DNA from: an uncultured Kordiimonas sp.
GTDB taxonomy: Bacteria; Pseudomonadota; Alphaproteobacteria; Sphingomonadales; Kordiimonadaceae
Length of the DNA: 64,000 nt
Assembly (NCBI GenBank): GCA_947492375.1
Contig: CANLMI010000001.1
Span: forward strand, 992,001-1,056,000
Direction of reading: 5' to 3'
Below, piece by piece: positions 10,123-19,522 of the stretch. The notes under the pieces are model-generated. The model was not told the DNA's origin, did not search any database, and was given only the letters and a program-made list of their open reading frames with translations. Position numbers and translations under genes: made by a program. Position 1 is the stretch's first letter; each line of letters opens with the position of its first letter.

Positions 10123-11724
10123 CTATCCTTCCCGCAAAACAGTTTCGCGGGCCTGATAAAGCGTTCTTTCAGGGTGGCGCATCCGCAACCGGGAAGACAA
10201 ATATTTATTAAGCGCCGCCACGATGATATCAGCTGTTTCCGCCGACGTGATTTTAATTAAAGCTTCCACCGCTCGGATCATTTTTAATCGGTGCACTGAA
10301 TAAATATAGTCACCTGCATCCATGTTAAACAACATCGCTTTCTGTTCTTTGATAAACTGATCACGGTCATCAACACGGTACGCTTCGAATTGAGAGGCAC
10401 TCAAATATCTGGCATTACGTCCAATAAAACACGCCATCTGAAGCAAGCCTGACCACAGCAGTTTTGGATCTGTATCTGCATGAAACTTCACTGCCTCCGC
10501 GAATGTTATTGCGTGGGTAAAATCCAACCACCCAACATTTCTGGCAATTGGCTGTTCGACTTGATCTTGTAAATTAACATCAAACCTCAGCATGCTAATG
10601 GCACTTTCACGCAGCATATGTTCCCATAGGTCACCGTCATCATCTTGGTATATAGCTGTCTTCTCAAGCGCAGTTCGAACACTATCCCCAGAATTCGGCT
10701 TAACAACTGCATCGCTCAATACTGGATTTATTTTTCGGTCCAGATAAGTGGAAAAAGCACGAAATTCGGGAATAAGGTCTTCTCTGGCAGCACTCGTTAA
10801 ATAGCGTGTAATTTGATATATCAAAATCGCTTCAATATCTGCGCCAAGCCGTTTCACCAACATCTCTGCTTTCATAAGATAAATTGCTGGATGTCCAAAC
10901 CCCATATAATGAGCAAAGATAACTTTTTGGAACAATGGTTTAAAATCCTGAAACCCGAGCCCTTTTGCAATCCCTCCTCGTGCCAATTGTATAGCACGAG
11001 GTTCATCAACGGCCTCGATCGCATCAACGAATTGTTTGGCATTCCAGAGTTGCTCTCCTTTTGCCATAGGGTACGGCGGCCCCGTAATACCGTCCCAGGA
11101 AAAATGCGCAATCGCTTCAAGATAGGCTAATGTTCGTTTTTCGGGCACTTCATCAGCAAGTGCGATCCAATCTGCTAACCCTGCATGGGGGTGGCCTATA
11201 CCCTGCTCAAAACGATCTTCACTCCATGCAATTATGTGGGCTAGGGTTTTATCAAGCGGCTCATTTGCCTGTTCTAACCGGCACAATGCCCTTGCGATGC
11301 GCTCATAATCATGTTCACCAGCAGCTTCTTCAAGCTCCGTATAGGCTCGCTCCACTCGCGTTTTGGGATCGATATCCGTTACATCAATGAAATAGTCCGT
11401 ACCTCTTTTTTCAATTAGGTACGTCCTAACAGGGTCACGGCCTTTTAAAGCCTTACCGCTTGATAAATCAAACGACCAACCATGCCAGTTACAAGCGAGT
11501 TTACAGGCTCTTTTTCCACTATGCCCCTCACTTTCTTCAGATAGCGTGCCCTCGATTAAGGGGTAACCTTCATGAGGGCAACGATTATTAATTGCAAATA
11601 TTTGGCCGTGACCATCTTTGAAAACCGCAATCTGCTTACCTTCCACTTTCACTAGTGACCTGCCCTTTACCGCAAGATCAGGCAGTGCACCCACATTGAC
11701 CAAAGTCTTTTCTATTTGCCCCAT
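10123..11724 (-). CDS. Rieske [2Fe-2S] protein with large helical C-terminal domain
   Basis: The first 110 residues form a Rieske domain with ligand boxes CPH (Cys49, His51) and CNWH (Cys78, His81), of the ferredoxin or ring-hydroxylating type. The spacing between the boxes is wider than usual because of a Ser/Glu/Gly-rich insert. The remaining 420 or so residues are mostly helical and belong to no family I can name; conserved-looking segments are GIGHPHAGLADW, HFSWDG and MGFGHPAIYLMKAEML. The ATG at 11724 is preferred over a GTG just before it, since GGAG lies six bases upstream. An oxidoreductase or electron-transfer role is likely; the substrate is unknown. The divergent SufR-like regulator hints at Fe-S-responsive control. 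Confidence 0.8.
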   Translation of the reverse strand: MGQIEKTLVNVGALPDLAVKGRSLVKVEGKQIAVFKDGHGQIFAINNRCPHEGYPLIEGTLSEESEGHSGKRACKLACNWHGWSFDLSSGKALKGRDPVRTYLIEKRGTDYFIDVTDIDPKTRVERAYTELEEAAGEHDYERIARALCRLEQANEPLDKTLAHIIAWSEDRFEQGIGHPHAGLADWIALADEVPEKRTLAYLEAIAHFSWDGITGPPYPMAKGEQLWNAKQFVDAIEAVDEPRAIQLARGGIAKGLGFQDFKPLFQKVIFAHYMGFGHPAIYLMKAEMLVKRLGADIEAILIYQITRYLTSAAREDLIPEFRAFSTYLDRKINPVLSDAVVKPNSGDSVRTALEKTAIYQDDDGDLWEHMLRESAISMLRFDVNLQDQVEQPIARNVGWLDFTHAITFAEAVKFHADTDPKLLWSGLLQMACFIGRNARYLSASQFEAYRVDDRDQFIKEQKAMLFNMDAGDYIYSVHRLKMIRAVEALIKITSAETADIIVAALNKYLSSRLRMRHPERTLYQARETVLREG

Positions 11725-11851
11725 CACTATCTCCCGCCCTCGCTGTGTATAGGTTAAGTTCGTTCATTATATTATCCTCAGAAACCTGATCTTTCGCTGC
11801 AAGTTCCTGACGAATACGACCGTATTCACCCCATGCCTTATCTTGTATCAT
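11678..11851 (-). CDS. Small protein (57 aa) upstream of and overlapping the Rieske gene
   Basis: A short ORF beginning MIQDKAWGEYGRIRQ, with a very good AGGAG six bases before its ATG. The following Rieske gene starts inside its last 16 codons, in another frame. The product is hydrophilic, with no signal or membrane segment. It ends with a Cys-x-Cys pair (GQCGCTA) encoded within the Rieske overlap. It is either a small protein made with the Rieske enzyme or a leader whose translation controls it. I know no family for it. Confidence 0.6.
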   Translation of the reverse strand: MIQDKAWGEYGRIRQELAAKDQVSEDNIMNELNLYTARAGDSDGANRKDFGQCGCTA

Positions 11852-11863
11852 TTTACGCTCCTA

Positions 11864-11938
11864 TTTAATAAAGTTTTTACTTTATTAAATATTCAATACG
11901 CTTCTTATTTGATTTTATCAACATTTTTCTTTATTAAA
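11864..11938. promoter_or_regulatory. Candidate operator: three copies of a decamer
   Basis: TTTAATAAAG (11864-11873) and CTTTATTAAA (11880-11889) form a perfect 10-bp inverted repeat with a six-base spacer. A third copy, CTTTATTAAA, lies at 11929-11938. They sit in the gap between the divergent Rieske/small-ORF operon and the regulator gene, the usual place for an autoregulated operator. Binding by the neighbouring regulator is an inference. Confidence 0.5.
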
Positions 11939-11967
11939 TAATTTAAATAAACATATTGGCTGAATGA

Positions 11968-12690
11968 ATGAATAAGAACCTAAGCACACGAGAGATAATT
12001 TTAACCGAGTTAAAACGCCGGGGCCGATTGCGTTCAAGCGAGCTTGCTGAAGAATTGAAAGTAACCCCCATGGCAATATTTCAGCACTTTCAACAACTGG
12101 AAGAAGAAGGCGCTGTTAGCTGCATAAGTATTGCCAAAGGACGCGGACGACCTGTTAAATACTGGGAACTCACTGAAAAATCAGACATCTATTTCCCGGA
12201 TAGCCACCGCGACCTCAGTCTTGACCTGATCAATAGTATTCGTGAAAGCTTAGGTGAGACAGCGCTCGATACATTAATTGACCATCGTGCAATCAAGCAA
12301 GAGCACACATATCAAACTGCTATTGCAAATGGGAATGATCTTAAAGCCAAACTTGAAAGACTAGCACAGCAACGCAGCCATGAGGGTTATATGGCAGAGG
12401 TTTTACCTGTTAAGGTATCAACCAGCCTGACTACAAATACAAGTAAAGTTGAGTCAGCAACAGAGACAACAAAGAAAAATGATCAAACCAGCGATAACAG
12501 TTTTATTTTGGCGGAAAATCATTGCCCGATTTGTGATGCAGCAAAGGTTTGCAGTAGATTATGTTCAAAAGAACTGGATATATTCCAATCCCTTTTTAAA
12601 GAAATAGCCACCGTTGAACGCACAGAACACAAATTGGCCGGCGCACGGCGATGTGCTTACAAAGTAACCCCTATTAAAACCGATACTTAA
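11968..12690 (+). CDS. SufR-like winged-helix regulator with cysteine cluster
   Basis: A 240-residue transcription factor. The N-terminal winged helix (about 7-70) contains [20 protein letters not shown] and the wing [12 protein letters not shown]. The C-terminal region has the family pattern CPIC (186, 189), C195, C199 and GARRC (229), together with VERTEH. This layout resembles SufR and related regulators that carry an Fe-S cluster on conserved cysteines. A Ser/Thr-rich linker (about 150-178) looks like an insert. The gene is divergent from the Rieske operon, and its stop overlaps the merR stop in a TTAA. Fe-S sensing is inferred from the motif. Confidence 0.8.
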   Translation: MNKNLSTREIILTELKRRGRLRSSELAEELKVTPMAIFQHFQQLEEEGAVSCISIAKGRGRPVKYWELTEKSDIYFPDSHRDLSLDLINSIRESLGETALDTLIDHRAIKQEHTYQTAIANGNDLKAKLERLAQQRSHEGYMAEVLPVKVSTSLTTNTSKVESATETTKKNDQTSDNSFILAENHCPICDAAKVCSRLCSKELDIFQSLFKEIATVERTEHKLAGARRCAYKVTPIKTDT

Positions 12691-13184
12691 TCAAGCATTG
12701 CATGGATGGCTTTCAGTTCATCCAGAACATCCATAAGGTCTTTCTTTGACAAGCTAGTATCGCCGCTAGAAGGCTGATCAACCACGCTTGGTTCCTCAGG
12801 CTCGGCTTGGGCGGCTTTATCGTGCGCCAAACTATCAATATTTACCGGAGGAGGAGTGCCAATTTGTTCGGTAGGGTCACCCAACGCTTGCGCAATAGTA
12901 ATCTTAACACCTTGCTCCTTAAAGAGCTTTTGAACACCCCGAATTGTATAACCCTCGGCATGCAACAAATGGCGTATTGCCCTTAAAAGTACGATATCAT
13001 CTGGCCGGTAATATCTGCGGTTACCGCCACGTTTTAACGGCCTGATCTGAGAAAACTTGCTTTCCCAGAACCGTAATACATGTTGAGGGAGGTCAAGGTC
13101 ATCAGCAACTTCTGAAATCGTGCGAAACGCATCACGTGCTTTACCGCTCCGCAGCCTTTCATCATTGTCCGCAGTGTCGTTCAC
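12687..13184 (-). CDS. MerR family transcriptional regulator
   Basis: A 165-residue protein with an N-terminal MerR-type DNA-binding domain: [25 protein letters not shown], given here in parts as [14 protein letters not shown] and [10 protein letters not shown], followed by the wing [12 protein letters not shown]. The C-terminal half is acidic and low in complexity, without the cysteines of metal-sensing MerR proteins. It is the usual neighbour of ihfA in alphaproteobacteria and follows it here with a 19-base gap. The ligand and targets are unknown. Confidence 0.88.
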   Translation of the reverse strand: MNDTADNDERLRSGKARDAFRTISEVADDLDLPQHVLRFWESKFSQIRPLKRGGNRRYYRPDDIVLLRAIRHLLHAEGYTIRGVQKLFKEQGVKITIAQALGDPTEQIGTPPPVNIDSLAHDKAAQAEPEEPSVVDQPSSGDTSLSKKDLMDVLDELKAIHAMLD

Positions 13185-13203
13185 TCTTCGATACTCCGGT
13201 ATT

Positions 13204-13494
13204 TTAGCCGTTGATACGGTCTTTCATGACCTGTGACGGCCTAAATACCAAAACACGTCTTGGATCAATTGGCACTTCTTCGCCTGTCTTGGGGTTTCTA
13301 CCCATACGACCATTTTTTTGACGAACCAGGAAACTCCCGAAGGAGGAAATTTTCACGTTATTACCGTCGATCAAACTGTCAGAAATTTCACCGAGAACAC
13401 TTTCAACAAGATCTGCCGATTCATTACGTGAGAGACCAATTTCCTCGTATAGAGATTCAGTCAAATCAGCACGTGTTAGTGTCTTGCCGCTCAT
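13204..13494 (-). CDS. ihfA: Integration host factor subunit alpha
   Basis: A 96-residue DNABII protein that, with IhfB, bends DNA at specific sites in replication, recombination and transcription. The family signature is intact, with [20 protein letters not shown] and the beta-arm tip [10 protein letters not shown]. It begins after a 161-base gap downstream of plsX, where fabH would normally sit. The promoter is probably in that gap. Confidence 0.96.
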   Translation of the reverse strand: MSGKTLTRADLTESLYEEIGLSRNESADLVESVLGEISDSLIDGNNVKISSFGSFLVRQKNGRMGRNPKTGEEVPIDPRRVLVFRPSQVMKDRING

Positions 13495-13655
13495 CTTTAC
13501 CCTCCGTAATGTTTATCTATTCACTTTTAGAATAGATAACGCGCTTATAAGAGTCAAACAAGCACGTGTAATTCTACCATATTTTCATAAACTTATGACT
13601 ATTTTGTGATGTTTGACTTAAAAATTGGCCGATATTTAAGTAATAATCAACAAGT

Positions 13656-14687
13656 CTATGACGCAGCGTCAACCGACTCGTCAGGTAAATTATCCGAAAT
13701 CAGTTCGATCAAACTATTATCAACCATATCAATAGCTGTGGAAACAGCCGCTGCAAACCCAGCAGCATTTGCGCCGCCGTGGCTTTTAACAACCAAGCCA
13801 TTTAGCCCTAAAAAAACGCCGCCATTATGATTGTTCGGGTCTAAATGGTCACGCAAGGAACTAATTCCCTGTTTGGAGAAAAGATAACCGAGCTTTGTAG
13901 ATATAGATGACCTGAAAGCCCGCTCTAATAAAGTGCCAATGAACTTCGCGGTGCCCTCCATAGTTTTAAGGGCAATATTCCCTGTAAAACCATCAGTAAC
14001 AATCACATCAACATCACCGGCGGCGATACCATCGCCTTCCACAAAACCTACAAATTTCATAGGAACATGCGCAGCAGACCGGATCATATCCGCAGCAGCC
14101 TTGATACTATCCCTACCCTTAAGATCCTCAACACCAACATTTAACAAAGCGACCGACGGTTTCGAAAGGCCAAATACCGTTCGCGCATACGCAGCACCCA
14201 TGATTGCAAACTGCAATAAACTATTGGCATTGCTTTCAACATTAGCGCCCAAATCAAGCATCACACTCTCGCCGCGCAGTGTCGGCACAGGGGATGCGAG
14301 TGCCGGCCGGTCAATCCCCGGCATTGTACGCAGTGTAAACATCGACAGTGCCATCAAGGCCCCGGTATTTCCGGCAGACACACAAACATCCGCATCACCG
14401 TCTTTCACCGCCTGAATAGCAAGCCCCATTGAAGACTTGCGGCCGCGGCGCAGCGCCTGTGAAGGCTTCATGTCTGAAGAAACAATATCCTCTGTATGAA
14501 TAATTTCGCTGATCTCAGCCAAAGATGTATGTTTGGCAACCATCGAGCCAATATGCTTTTCATCACCGAATATCAAAAACTTTACGTCTGGATACAAAAC
14601 CCGCGCTTCGGCAAGACCATCAATTACCATTTGGGGAGCCTGATCGCCGCCCATTGCATCAACTGCGATTGTTATATTTCTTGCCAC
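13656..14687 (-). CDS. plsX: Phosphate acyltransferase PlsX
   Basis: PlsX converts acyl-ACP to acyl-phosphate for PlsY in phospholipid synthesis. The N terminus ITIAVDAMGGDQAP is diagnostic, and later family segments include DLGANVE and NVGVEDLKG. The GTG at 14687 is chosen because AGGAAG precedes it at good spacing and the product then starts directly with the family N terminus (343 residues); upstream codons lack a ribosome site. It follows DUF177 in the conserved order, but the next gene is ihfA rather than fabH. Confidence 0.94.
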   Translation of the reverse strand: MARNITIAVDAMGGDQAPQMVIDGLAEARVLYPDVKFLIFGDEKHIGSMVAKHTSLAEISEIIHTEDIVSSDMKPSQALRRGRKSSMGLAIQAVKDGDADVCVSAGNTGALMALSMFTLRTMPGIDRPALASPVPTLRGESVMLDLGANVESNANSLLQFAIMGAAYARTVFGLSKPSVALLNVGVEDLKGRDSIKAAADMIRSAAHVPMKFVGFVEGDGIAAGDVDVIVTDGFTGNIALKTMEGTAKFIGTLLERAFRSSISTKLGYLFSKQGISSLRDHLDPNNHNGGVFLGLNGLVVKSHGGANAAGFAAAVSTAIDMVDNSLIELISDNLPDESVDAAS

Positions 14688-14828
14688 AAATTTCTTCCTG
14701 CGATGGCTTTGATTGTATGATCGCATATATTGAATATCAGGACTATTCAGCCCTAAAACTTATCACGATCACCATCTAGTCCACGAATACCTAAATATCT
14801 TAAGACAATAGTGTTTTTATTAGAGAGT

Positions 14829-15386
14829 TCAAGATTTCTTATTGTTATCGCTCAGTTCACTCAAAACCGAAAAAGGATTAGGGCGTTTGATTTCTTCTTC
14901 ATTGATACTTACATCCGTTGCCGTACCCAAATCAATTTCCACCCCGTTTTTCCTTGGATACGGATTCATCATAATCGATAATGTCTGAATAGCGATTTCA
15001 CCCGGCGACAGAGTATCACCTTCCAACAGATCATAATCCGGTATTTCAGGGTCCAGATATGCTTCGTCATTATCAAAGCGTTCAACAGTTGCTTCATCAA
15101 CGAGCATCAATTCAAATTCTTCGTTGATTGTTTCACCCACATCTTCAAGGCTTACAATACATCGCTGTACAAGAGATGCCTTAATATGACCTGTCACCCA
15201 AACACCATTGTGCTTGCCTTTATCCTGAATACGAACAAGAGCCTGAAATTCCGATATTTCAACAATATCAAATCTCTTTTTTATCTCTTCGAATACATCT
15301 TGATCACCGACAAGGCTATAATCCCGCCCATCCGCCGACAAATCTTGAACATTCAGGCTATGTGTAAATTCTATTGTTTGAGCCAT
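14829..15386 (-). CDS. DUF177 (YceD-like) protein
   Basis: A 185-residue soluble protein of the YceD/DUF177 family, which in many bacteria precedes rpmF or plsX. Typical features are the central VTGHIKASLVQRCIVSLEDV and the acidic DEAYLDPEIPDYDLLEGD, followed by GEIAIQTLSIMMNPYPRK. The ATG at 15386 has GAAGGGG upstream and is preferred over the TTG that abuts the preceding gene. The conserved position between the bc1 chaperone and plsX supports the call. Its molecular function is not settled. Confidence 0.9.
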   Translation of the reverse strand: MAQTIEFTHSLNVQDLSADGRDYSLVGDQDVFEEIKKRFDIVEISEFQALVRIQDKGKHNGVWVTGHIKASLVQRCIVSLEDVGETINEEFELMLVDEATVERFDNDEAYLDPEIPDYDLLEGDTLSPGEIAIQTLSIMMNPYPRKNGVEIDLGTATDVSINEEEIKRPNPFSVLSELSDNNKKS

Positions 15387-15407
15387 AATTGCCCCTTCAG
15401 TTTTCAA

Positions 15408-15959
15408 TCATAATATATCAAAAGCAGGAAATGTAACTTTGCCTGTTTTCTGAACATCTGTATTCTTGTTTATTATTCCATCACTTGTTGCAGATTGAAT
15501 ATAAGATACTAAACCGTTTACTGCCCGTTCATTGATTGTATCTACATCAGACCTGTATATGTTCTTCACAACCACATCATACAAGGCTTGATGGTGATCA
15601 TTTGCATGAAGCGCGTCATGATAAGCCTTTAGTCTTCCAAGAAGCGAGGCCCCTACACCCTTCATCTGTTTGCCTACGTTCATGTCACCGACGCCAATCT
15701 CTCTAAGCGATCGGTCAATATCGCGTATCATAACCTCCTGCAAAATTTGAATAAGACGCTGATTATCAATTTCCGAACTGCGAAGATAGTTAATGACTAA
15801 AAACATATGCAACAAAATCATATCCAGACGCCCTTCGAGCGTATCAGCCACATCATATTCTTCATAGAAAACTGGATTACGCGCTTGATCCACAAGCGCA
15901 CAATATAACTCATGCGCAATTTGTGTGTTTTTGCGATTTTCAAGCCAGCGACCAATCAT
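15408..15959 (-). CDS. Ubiquinol-cytochrome c chaperone family protein
   Basis: A 183-residue helical protein of the CBP3-like family that helps assemble the cytochrome bc1 complex. Family-like segments are FYEEYDVADTLEGRLDMILL in the first half and GVGDMNVGKQMKGVG in the second. It heads the chaperone-DUF177-plsX run and is divergent from bamE, the standard alphaproteobacterial arrangement. Its TGA is followed closely by the DUF177 gene. Confidence 0.9.
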   Translation of the reverse strand: MIGRWLENRKNTQIAHELYCALVDQARNPVFYEEYDVADTLEGRLDMILLHMFLVINYLRSSEIDNQRLIQILQEVMIRDIDRSLREIGVGDMNVGKQMKGVGASLLGRLKAYHDALHANDHHQALYDVVVKNIYRSDVDTINERAVNGLVSYIQSATSDGIINKNTDVQKTGKVTFPAFDIL

Positions 15960-16100
15960 GCTGTTACCTTTTTCTTGCCGAAATTACTGCTTATCACTAA
16001 TTTTATGAGCCCGCTCTATCATGCACCCTTGATAAGTGCAATAAGAACAGGCTATGTATGAGCGAATTGACAAACGATTAATTAAGGATGGTCCATTGTT

Positions 16101-16607
16101 ATGGTTCAGGTACTGAGTGATAAAAGTTCATTTATCAAGTATGGCAAAATCGCAGTCGTGCTTTCACTTAGCTTAGCCACATGTGCTTGCAGTAAATCCC
16201 GTTCCATTCGTGGCTATATATTCGATGCCGAACTGGCAGACGCCATCACAGCAGGTGTTGACAACAGACAGTCAGTTGAATCCACATTGGGCACACCGAC
16301 AATTCGCGGTACATTTTCCAATGATACTTGGTATTATGTCTCCACGACTGTAAGAGTTCGACCTGTCTTTTGGCCTGAGGCCAAACAACACCGTGTATTA
16401 GCGGTTGGTTTTAACGAAAGTGGCATCGTTGAAAAGATCGAAAATTTTGACCTCGACGATATGCAAAAAGTCAGTCCAGTTGGCGGCAAAACCGAAACAC
16501 GCGGCCGTAACGTTGGCTTTTTCCAACAAATCTTTGGTTCACTGGGACGTTTTGGTGGACAGGCACCTGTTGGTTCACAAGGCGGGAATGGGCCTAACGG
16601 TTCATAA
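16101..16607 (+). CDS. bamE: Outer membrane assembly lipoprotein BamE
   Basis: A 168-residue SmpA/OmlA-domain protein, part of the BAM complex that inserts outer-membrane beta-barrels. The domain runs from about residue 35 (RGYIFDAELADAI) through VESTLGTPTIRGTF and WYYVSTTV. The N terminus has a lipoprotein-type signal, but the lipobox is unusual: LATC has Thr at -1, with a second cysteine two residues later. The C-terminal tail is Gly-rich. It is divergent from the bc1 chaperone and followed by a strong terminator. Confidence 0.93.
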   Translation: MVQVLSDKSSFIKYGKIAVVLSLSLATCACSKSRSIRGYIFDAELADAITAGVDNRQSVESTLGTPTIRGTFSNDTWYYVSTTVRVRPVFWPEAKQHRVLAVGFNESGIVEKIENFDLDDMQKVSPVGGKTETRGRNVGFFQQIFGSLGRFGGQAPVGSQGGNGPNGS

Positions 16608-16630
16608 TAATCTTCATCAAGTATCAAATA

Positions 16631-16658
16631 AAAAAGCCCAGCATATGCTGGGCTTTTT
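16631..16658. terminator. Bidirectional terminator between bamE and hppA
   Basis: AAAAAGCCCAGC-ATAT-GCTGGGCTTTTT is a perfect inverted repeat with A- and T-runs on either side. It lies just after bamE and just after the hppA stop, so it can end transcription of both convergent genes. Confidence 0.93.
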
Positions 16659-16680
16659 CGTATCACATACTTAATCATAC

Positions 16681-18777
16681 CTAATGAGCAAGCACCGCTA
16701 ATAATAATAAGGCCACAATATTTGCGATCTTAATCATTGGATTAACGGCAGGCCCAGCCGTATCCTTGTATGGATCACCAACAGTATCACCCGTTACCGC
16801 AGCCTTATGAGCTTCAGAACCTTTACCACCGTGGTTACCATCCTCAATATATTTCTTCGCATTATCCCATGCACCGCCGCCGGCAGTCATGGAAAGCGCG
16901 ACAAACAAGCCACCGACAATCACACCTAAAAGAAGCGCACCGAGTGCCGCAAATGCAGCCGCCTGCCCTGCGATAAGGTCAATAACAAAATATGTTACGA
17001 TTGGTGCCGCCACAGGCAACAGACTAGGCACAATCATTTCCTTGATCGCTGATTTTGTCAAAAGATCAACTGAACGGGCATAATCAGGCTTTGATGTACC
17101 CTCCATAATCCCTGGGTTTTCCCGGAACTGTGCACGAACTTCCTCAACAACGGCGCCGCCAGCACGACCAACAGCCATCATGCCCATTGCACCAAACAAG
17201 TACGGTAGTAAGGCACCAATAAACAGGCCGACAACCACATATGGGTTTGAAAGGCTAAAGTCGACTGTGACATCACTGAAATATGCGTTCAGGTCTGCCG
17301 TATAAGCACCAAAGAGAACAAGTGCCGCCAATCCAGCAGAACCAATTGCGTACCCTTTTGTAACAGCTTTAGTTGTGTTCCCAACAGCATCAAGCGCATC
17401 AGTGCGATTTCGCACATCTTCGTCAAGTCCGGCCATTTCTGCAATACCACCTGCGTTATCGGTCACAGGGCCATATGCGTCTAACGCAACAACCATACCC
17501 GCAAGGGCAAGCATTGCCGTTGCCGCAAAACCAAGGCCAAGGATACCAGCAAGTTTATATGCGATGATGATACCCGCACAGATAACAATCGCCGGAAGCG
17601 CCGTTGCCTCCAATGATACAGCAAGGCCTTGAATAACGTTTGTGCCATGCCCTGTTTCTGATGCCTTTGCAATCGAGCGTACTGGGCGGTATTCCGTACT
17701 TGTGTAATATTCAGTGATCCAGATAATCACGCCCGTTACAACAAGTCCAACAAGCCCACAGTAAAATAACGACATGCCGGTAAAGCTTGTTTCGCCCGCC
17801 TTATAGACATGGTTCATATCACCAAGCGACCAGTTCATAACCCCGTATATGACAAATGCAGATGTTATAGCTGTTACGATAAAGCCCTTATAGAGCGCCC
17901 CCATGATTGATTGGTTTTTACCAAGTTTCACAAAGAAAGTGCCCAAAATTGACGTGAGAATACACCCGCCACCGATAATCAACGGTAGTTGCATAATATC
18001 AGCAGCGCCATTTGCGATAAAGAGCGCGGAGAGAACCATCGTCGCACCAATGGTGACAACATATGTTTCAAACAAATCAGCCGCCATACCAGCACAGTCA
18101 CCAACATTATCACCAACATTATCAGCGATCACTGCTGGATTACGGGGGTCATCCTCAGGGATACCCGCCTCTACCTTACCAACAAGGTCAGCACCGACAT
18201 CTGCACCCTTGGTAAAGATACCGCCGCCAAGCCGCGCAAAAATCGAAATCAGGGAAGCACCGAAACCAAGTGAGACCAGACCGTCAACAATAGTACGCTT
18301 TTCAGTGGCATCATCCAGACTGAAACCAAGCGGACCAACAAGTAATACATAATATCCAGCAACAGCAAGCAACGCGAGGCCTGCCACCAACATGCCTGTC
18401 ACAGCGCCTGATTTAAACGCAATATCAAGACCTTCTTGCAATCCCGTTCTGGCGGCCTCTGTAGTGCGCACATTGGCTTTCACCGATATAACCATACCAA
18501 TGTAACCAGCCGCTCCCGATAGGATCGCGCCAATTACAAAACCAACAGCAGCCCATTGATCAATTGTAAAAAACAGTGCAACCGCGACAACAACACCTAC
18601 AATTGCGATTGTTCTATATTGACGATTAAGATATGCCTGTGCTCCTTCTTGGATCGCACCGGCAATTTCCTGCATTTTTTCGCTACCTGCACTAGCTGAC
18701 AAAATAGACTGACGAGCCCATATACCGTAGACAACGGCTAACACTCCACACAAAATGGCAGCGTATAAAACGTCCAT
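16681..18777 (-). CDS. hppA: H+-translocating inorganic pyrophosphatase (K+-independent type)
   Basis: A 698-residue membrane pyrophosphatase with about 16 transmembrane helices that couples PPi hydrolysis to ion pumping. Substrate-site motifs are [20 protein letters not shown] and [20 protein letters not shown], with a matching acidic cluster near the C terminus ([19 protein letters not shown]). The segment [16 protein letters not shown] has Lys where K+-dependent enzymes have Ala, and Thr at the next marker position. This is the pattern of K+-independent proton pumps. It probably recycles biosynthetic PPi as proton motive force. Confidence 0.96.
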   Translation of the reverse strand: MDVLYAAILCGVLAVVYGIWARQSILSASAGSEKMQEIAGAIQEGAQAYLNRQYRTIAIVGVVVAVALFFTIDQWAAVGFVIGAILSGAAGYIGMVISVKANVRTTEAARTGLQEGLDIAFKSGAVTGMLVAGLALLAVAGYYVLLVGPLGFSLDDATEKRTIVDGLVSLGFGASLISIFARLGGGIFTKGADVGADLVGKVEAGIPEDDPRNPAVIADNVGDNVGDCAGMAADLFETYVVTIGATMVLSALFIANGAADIMQLPLIIGGGCILTSILGTFFVKLGKNQSIMGALYKGFIVTAITSAFVIYGVMNWSLGDMNHVYKAGETSFTGMSLFYCGLVGLVVTGVIIWITEYYTSTEYRPVRSIAKASETGHGTNVIQGLAVSLEATALPAIVICAGIIIAYKLAGILGLGFAATAMLALAGMVVALDAYGPVTDNAGGIAEMAGLDEDVRNRTDALDAVGNTTKAVTKGYAIGSAGLAALVLFGAYTADLNAYFSDVTVDFSLSNPYVVVGLFIGALLPYLFGAMGMMAVGRAGGAVVEEVRAQFRENPGIMEGTSKPDYARSVDLLTKSAIKEMIVPSLLPVAAPIVTYFVIDLIAGQAAAFAALGALLLGVIVGGLFVALSMTAGGGAWDNAKKYIEDGNHGGKGSEAHKAAVTGDTVGDPYKDTAGPAVNPMIKIANIVALLLLAVLAH

Positions 18778-18950
18778 AGGATAACTCCCTCTCCCTGATT
18801 AAAACAAATCATCGAGGGCCACTTCGGGCGGCGATACTCTAAACAGTCCGCCCAAACCCTCGTGAAATCCGATCTTTCCCTCCCCTCAGAAGGATAGACT
18901 TTTACCTTATGGAGCATTTTCCCATCATGCAACCCCCTTAACAAAAACAT

Positions 18951-18984
18951 AAAAAAGCGACGGAAGGTATTTTCCTCCCGTCGC
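18951..18984 (-). terminator. Terminator downstream of the FliL-like gene
   Basis: GCGACGG...CCGTCGC (18957-18984) forms a GC-rich stem extended by AGG/CCT. On the minus strand it is followed by six T. It lies 25 bases after the fliL-like stop codon. Confidence 0.9.
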
Positions 18985-19008
18985 TCAGTAATAATAAACG
19001 TCAAAATG

Positions 19009-19509
19009 TTAGTTAGTAGTTCTAATGGCTGTAATGATTGATACGCTATGTACAGTATCATCACCCAATACTTTATTGGCAGCACTTGCAAGAACCTTAC
19101 CTGCCCTGTTTACATCAAGCTCGGTTGGCGAATCCTCACGCATCAGATGCCCGGTGCCAATTTCAGACAAAAACGCATGCTTTAACCTGGTAGTAGACCT
19201 ACGTACTTTTACCGCATTTTCATCGTTTTCAACGTTAACGTCGAGATCAATGAAAAAGTTCCCAATAAACCGTGCCTGCCCATTATGGCGCCGATATATG
19301 GGCACAGGCATTTTTTCAAATGTAATAGATGTCAATTCAGCAGGGACTTTTTCTTCTACTTCTTCTTCTACGGCTTCACCCTGCTCGCCCTGCGGCAATA
19401 AAAAGAATACAGCACCGCCGCCTATTCCAAGCCCTGCCAGAAGGCCGACAATCAAAAGAATTTTACCGCCGCCACCTGATTTTTCTTCAACATCTGAATC
19501 TTCAGCCAA
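19009..19509 (-). CDS. fliL: FliL-like basal-body-associated protein
   Basis: A 166-residue single-pass membrane protein: a short cytoplasmic N terminus, a helix at about 17-38 (ILLIVGLLAGLGIGGGAVFF), an acidic Glu-rich linker and a periplasmic FliL domain (from LTSITFEKMPVPI to the C terminus). FliL supports stator function at the flagellar motor. No other flagellar gene is near, and thiL lies only 13 bases upstream, so it may be co-transcribed with the riboflavin/thiamine run. A motor role is therefore likely but not certain. Confidence 0.75.
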   Translation of the reverse strand: MAEDSDVEEKSGGGGKILLIVGLLAGLGIGGGAVFFLLPQGEQGEAVEEEVEEKVPAELTSITFEKMPVPIYRRHNGQARFIGNFFIDLDVNVENDENAVKVRRSTTRLKHAFLSEIGTGHLMREDSPTELDVNRAGKVLASAANKVLGDDTVHSVSIITAIRTTN

Positions 19510-19522
19510 TTTCCAAATCCCT

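Noticed and set aside
18778-19008. A possible small gene between hppA and the FliL-like gene
   Set aside because: The only open frame runs across both neighbours in another frame and has no good start; the region holds a terminator and the hppA promoter.
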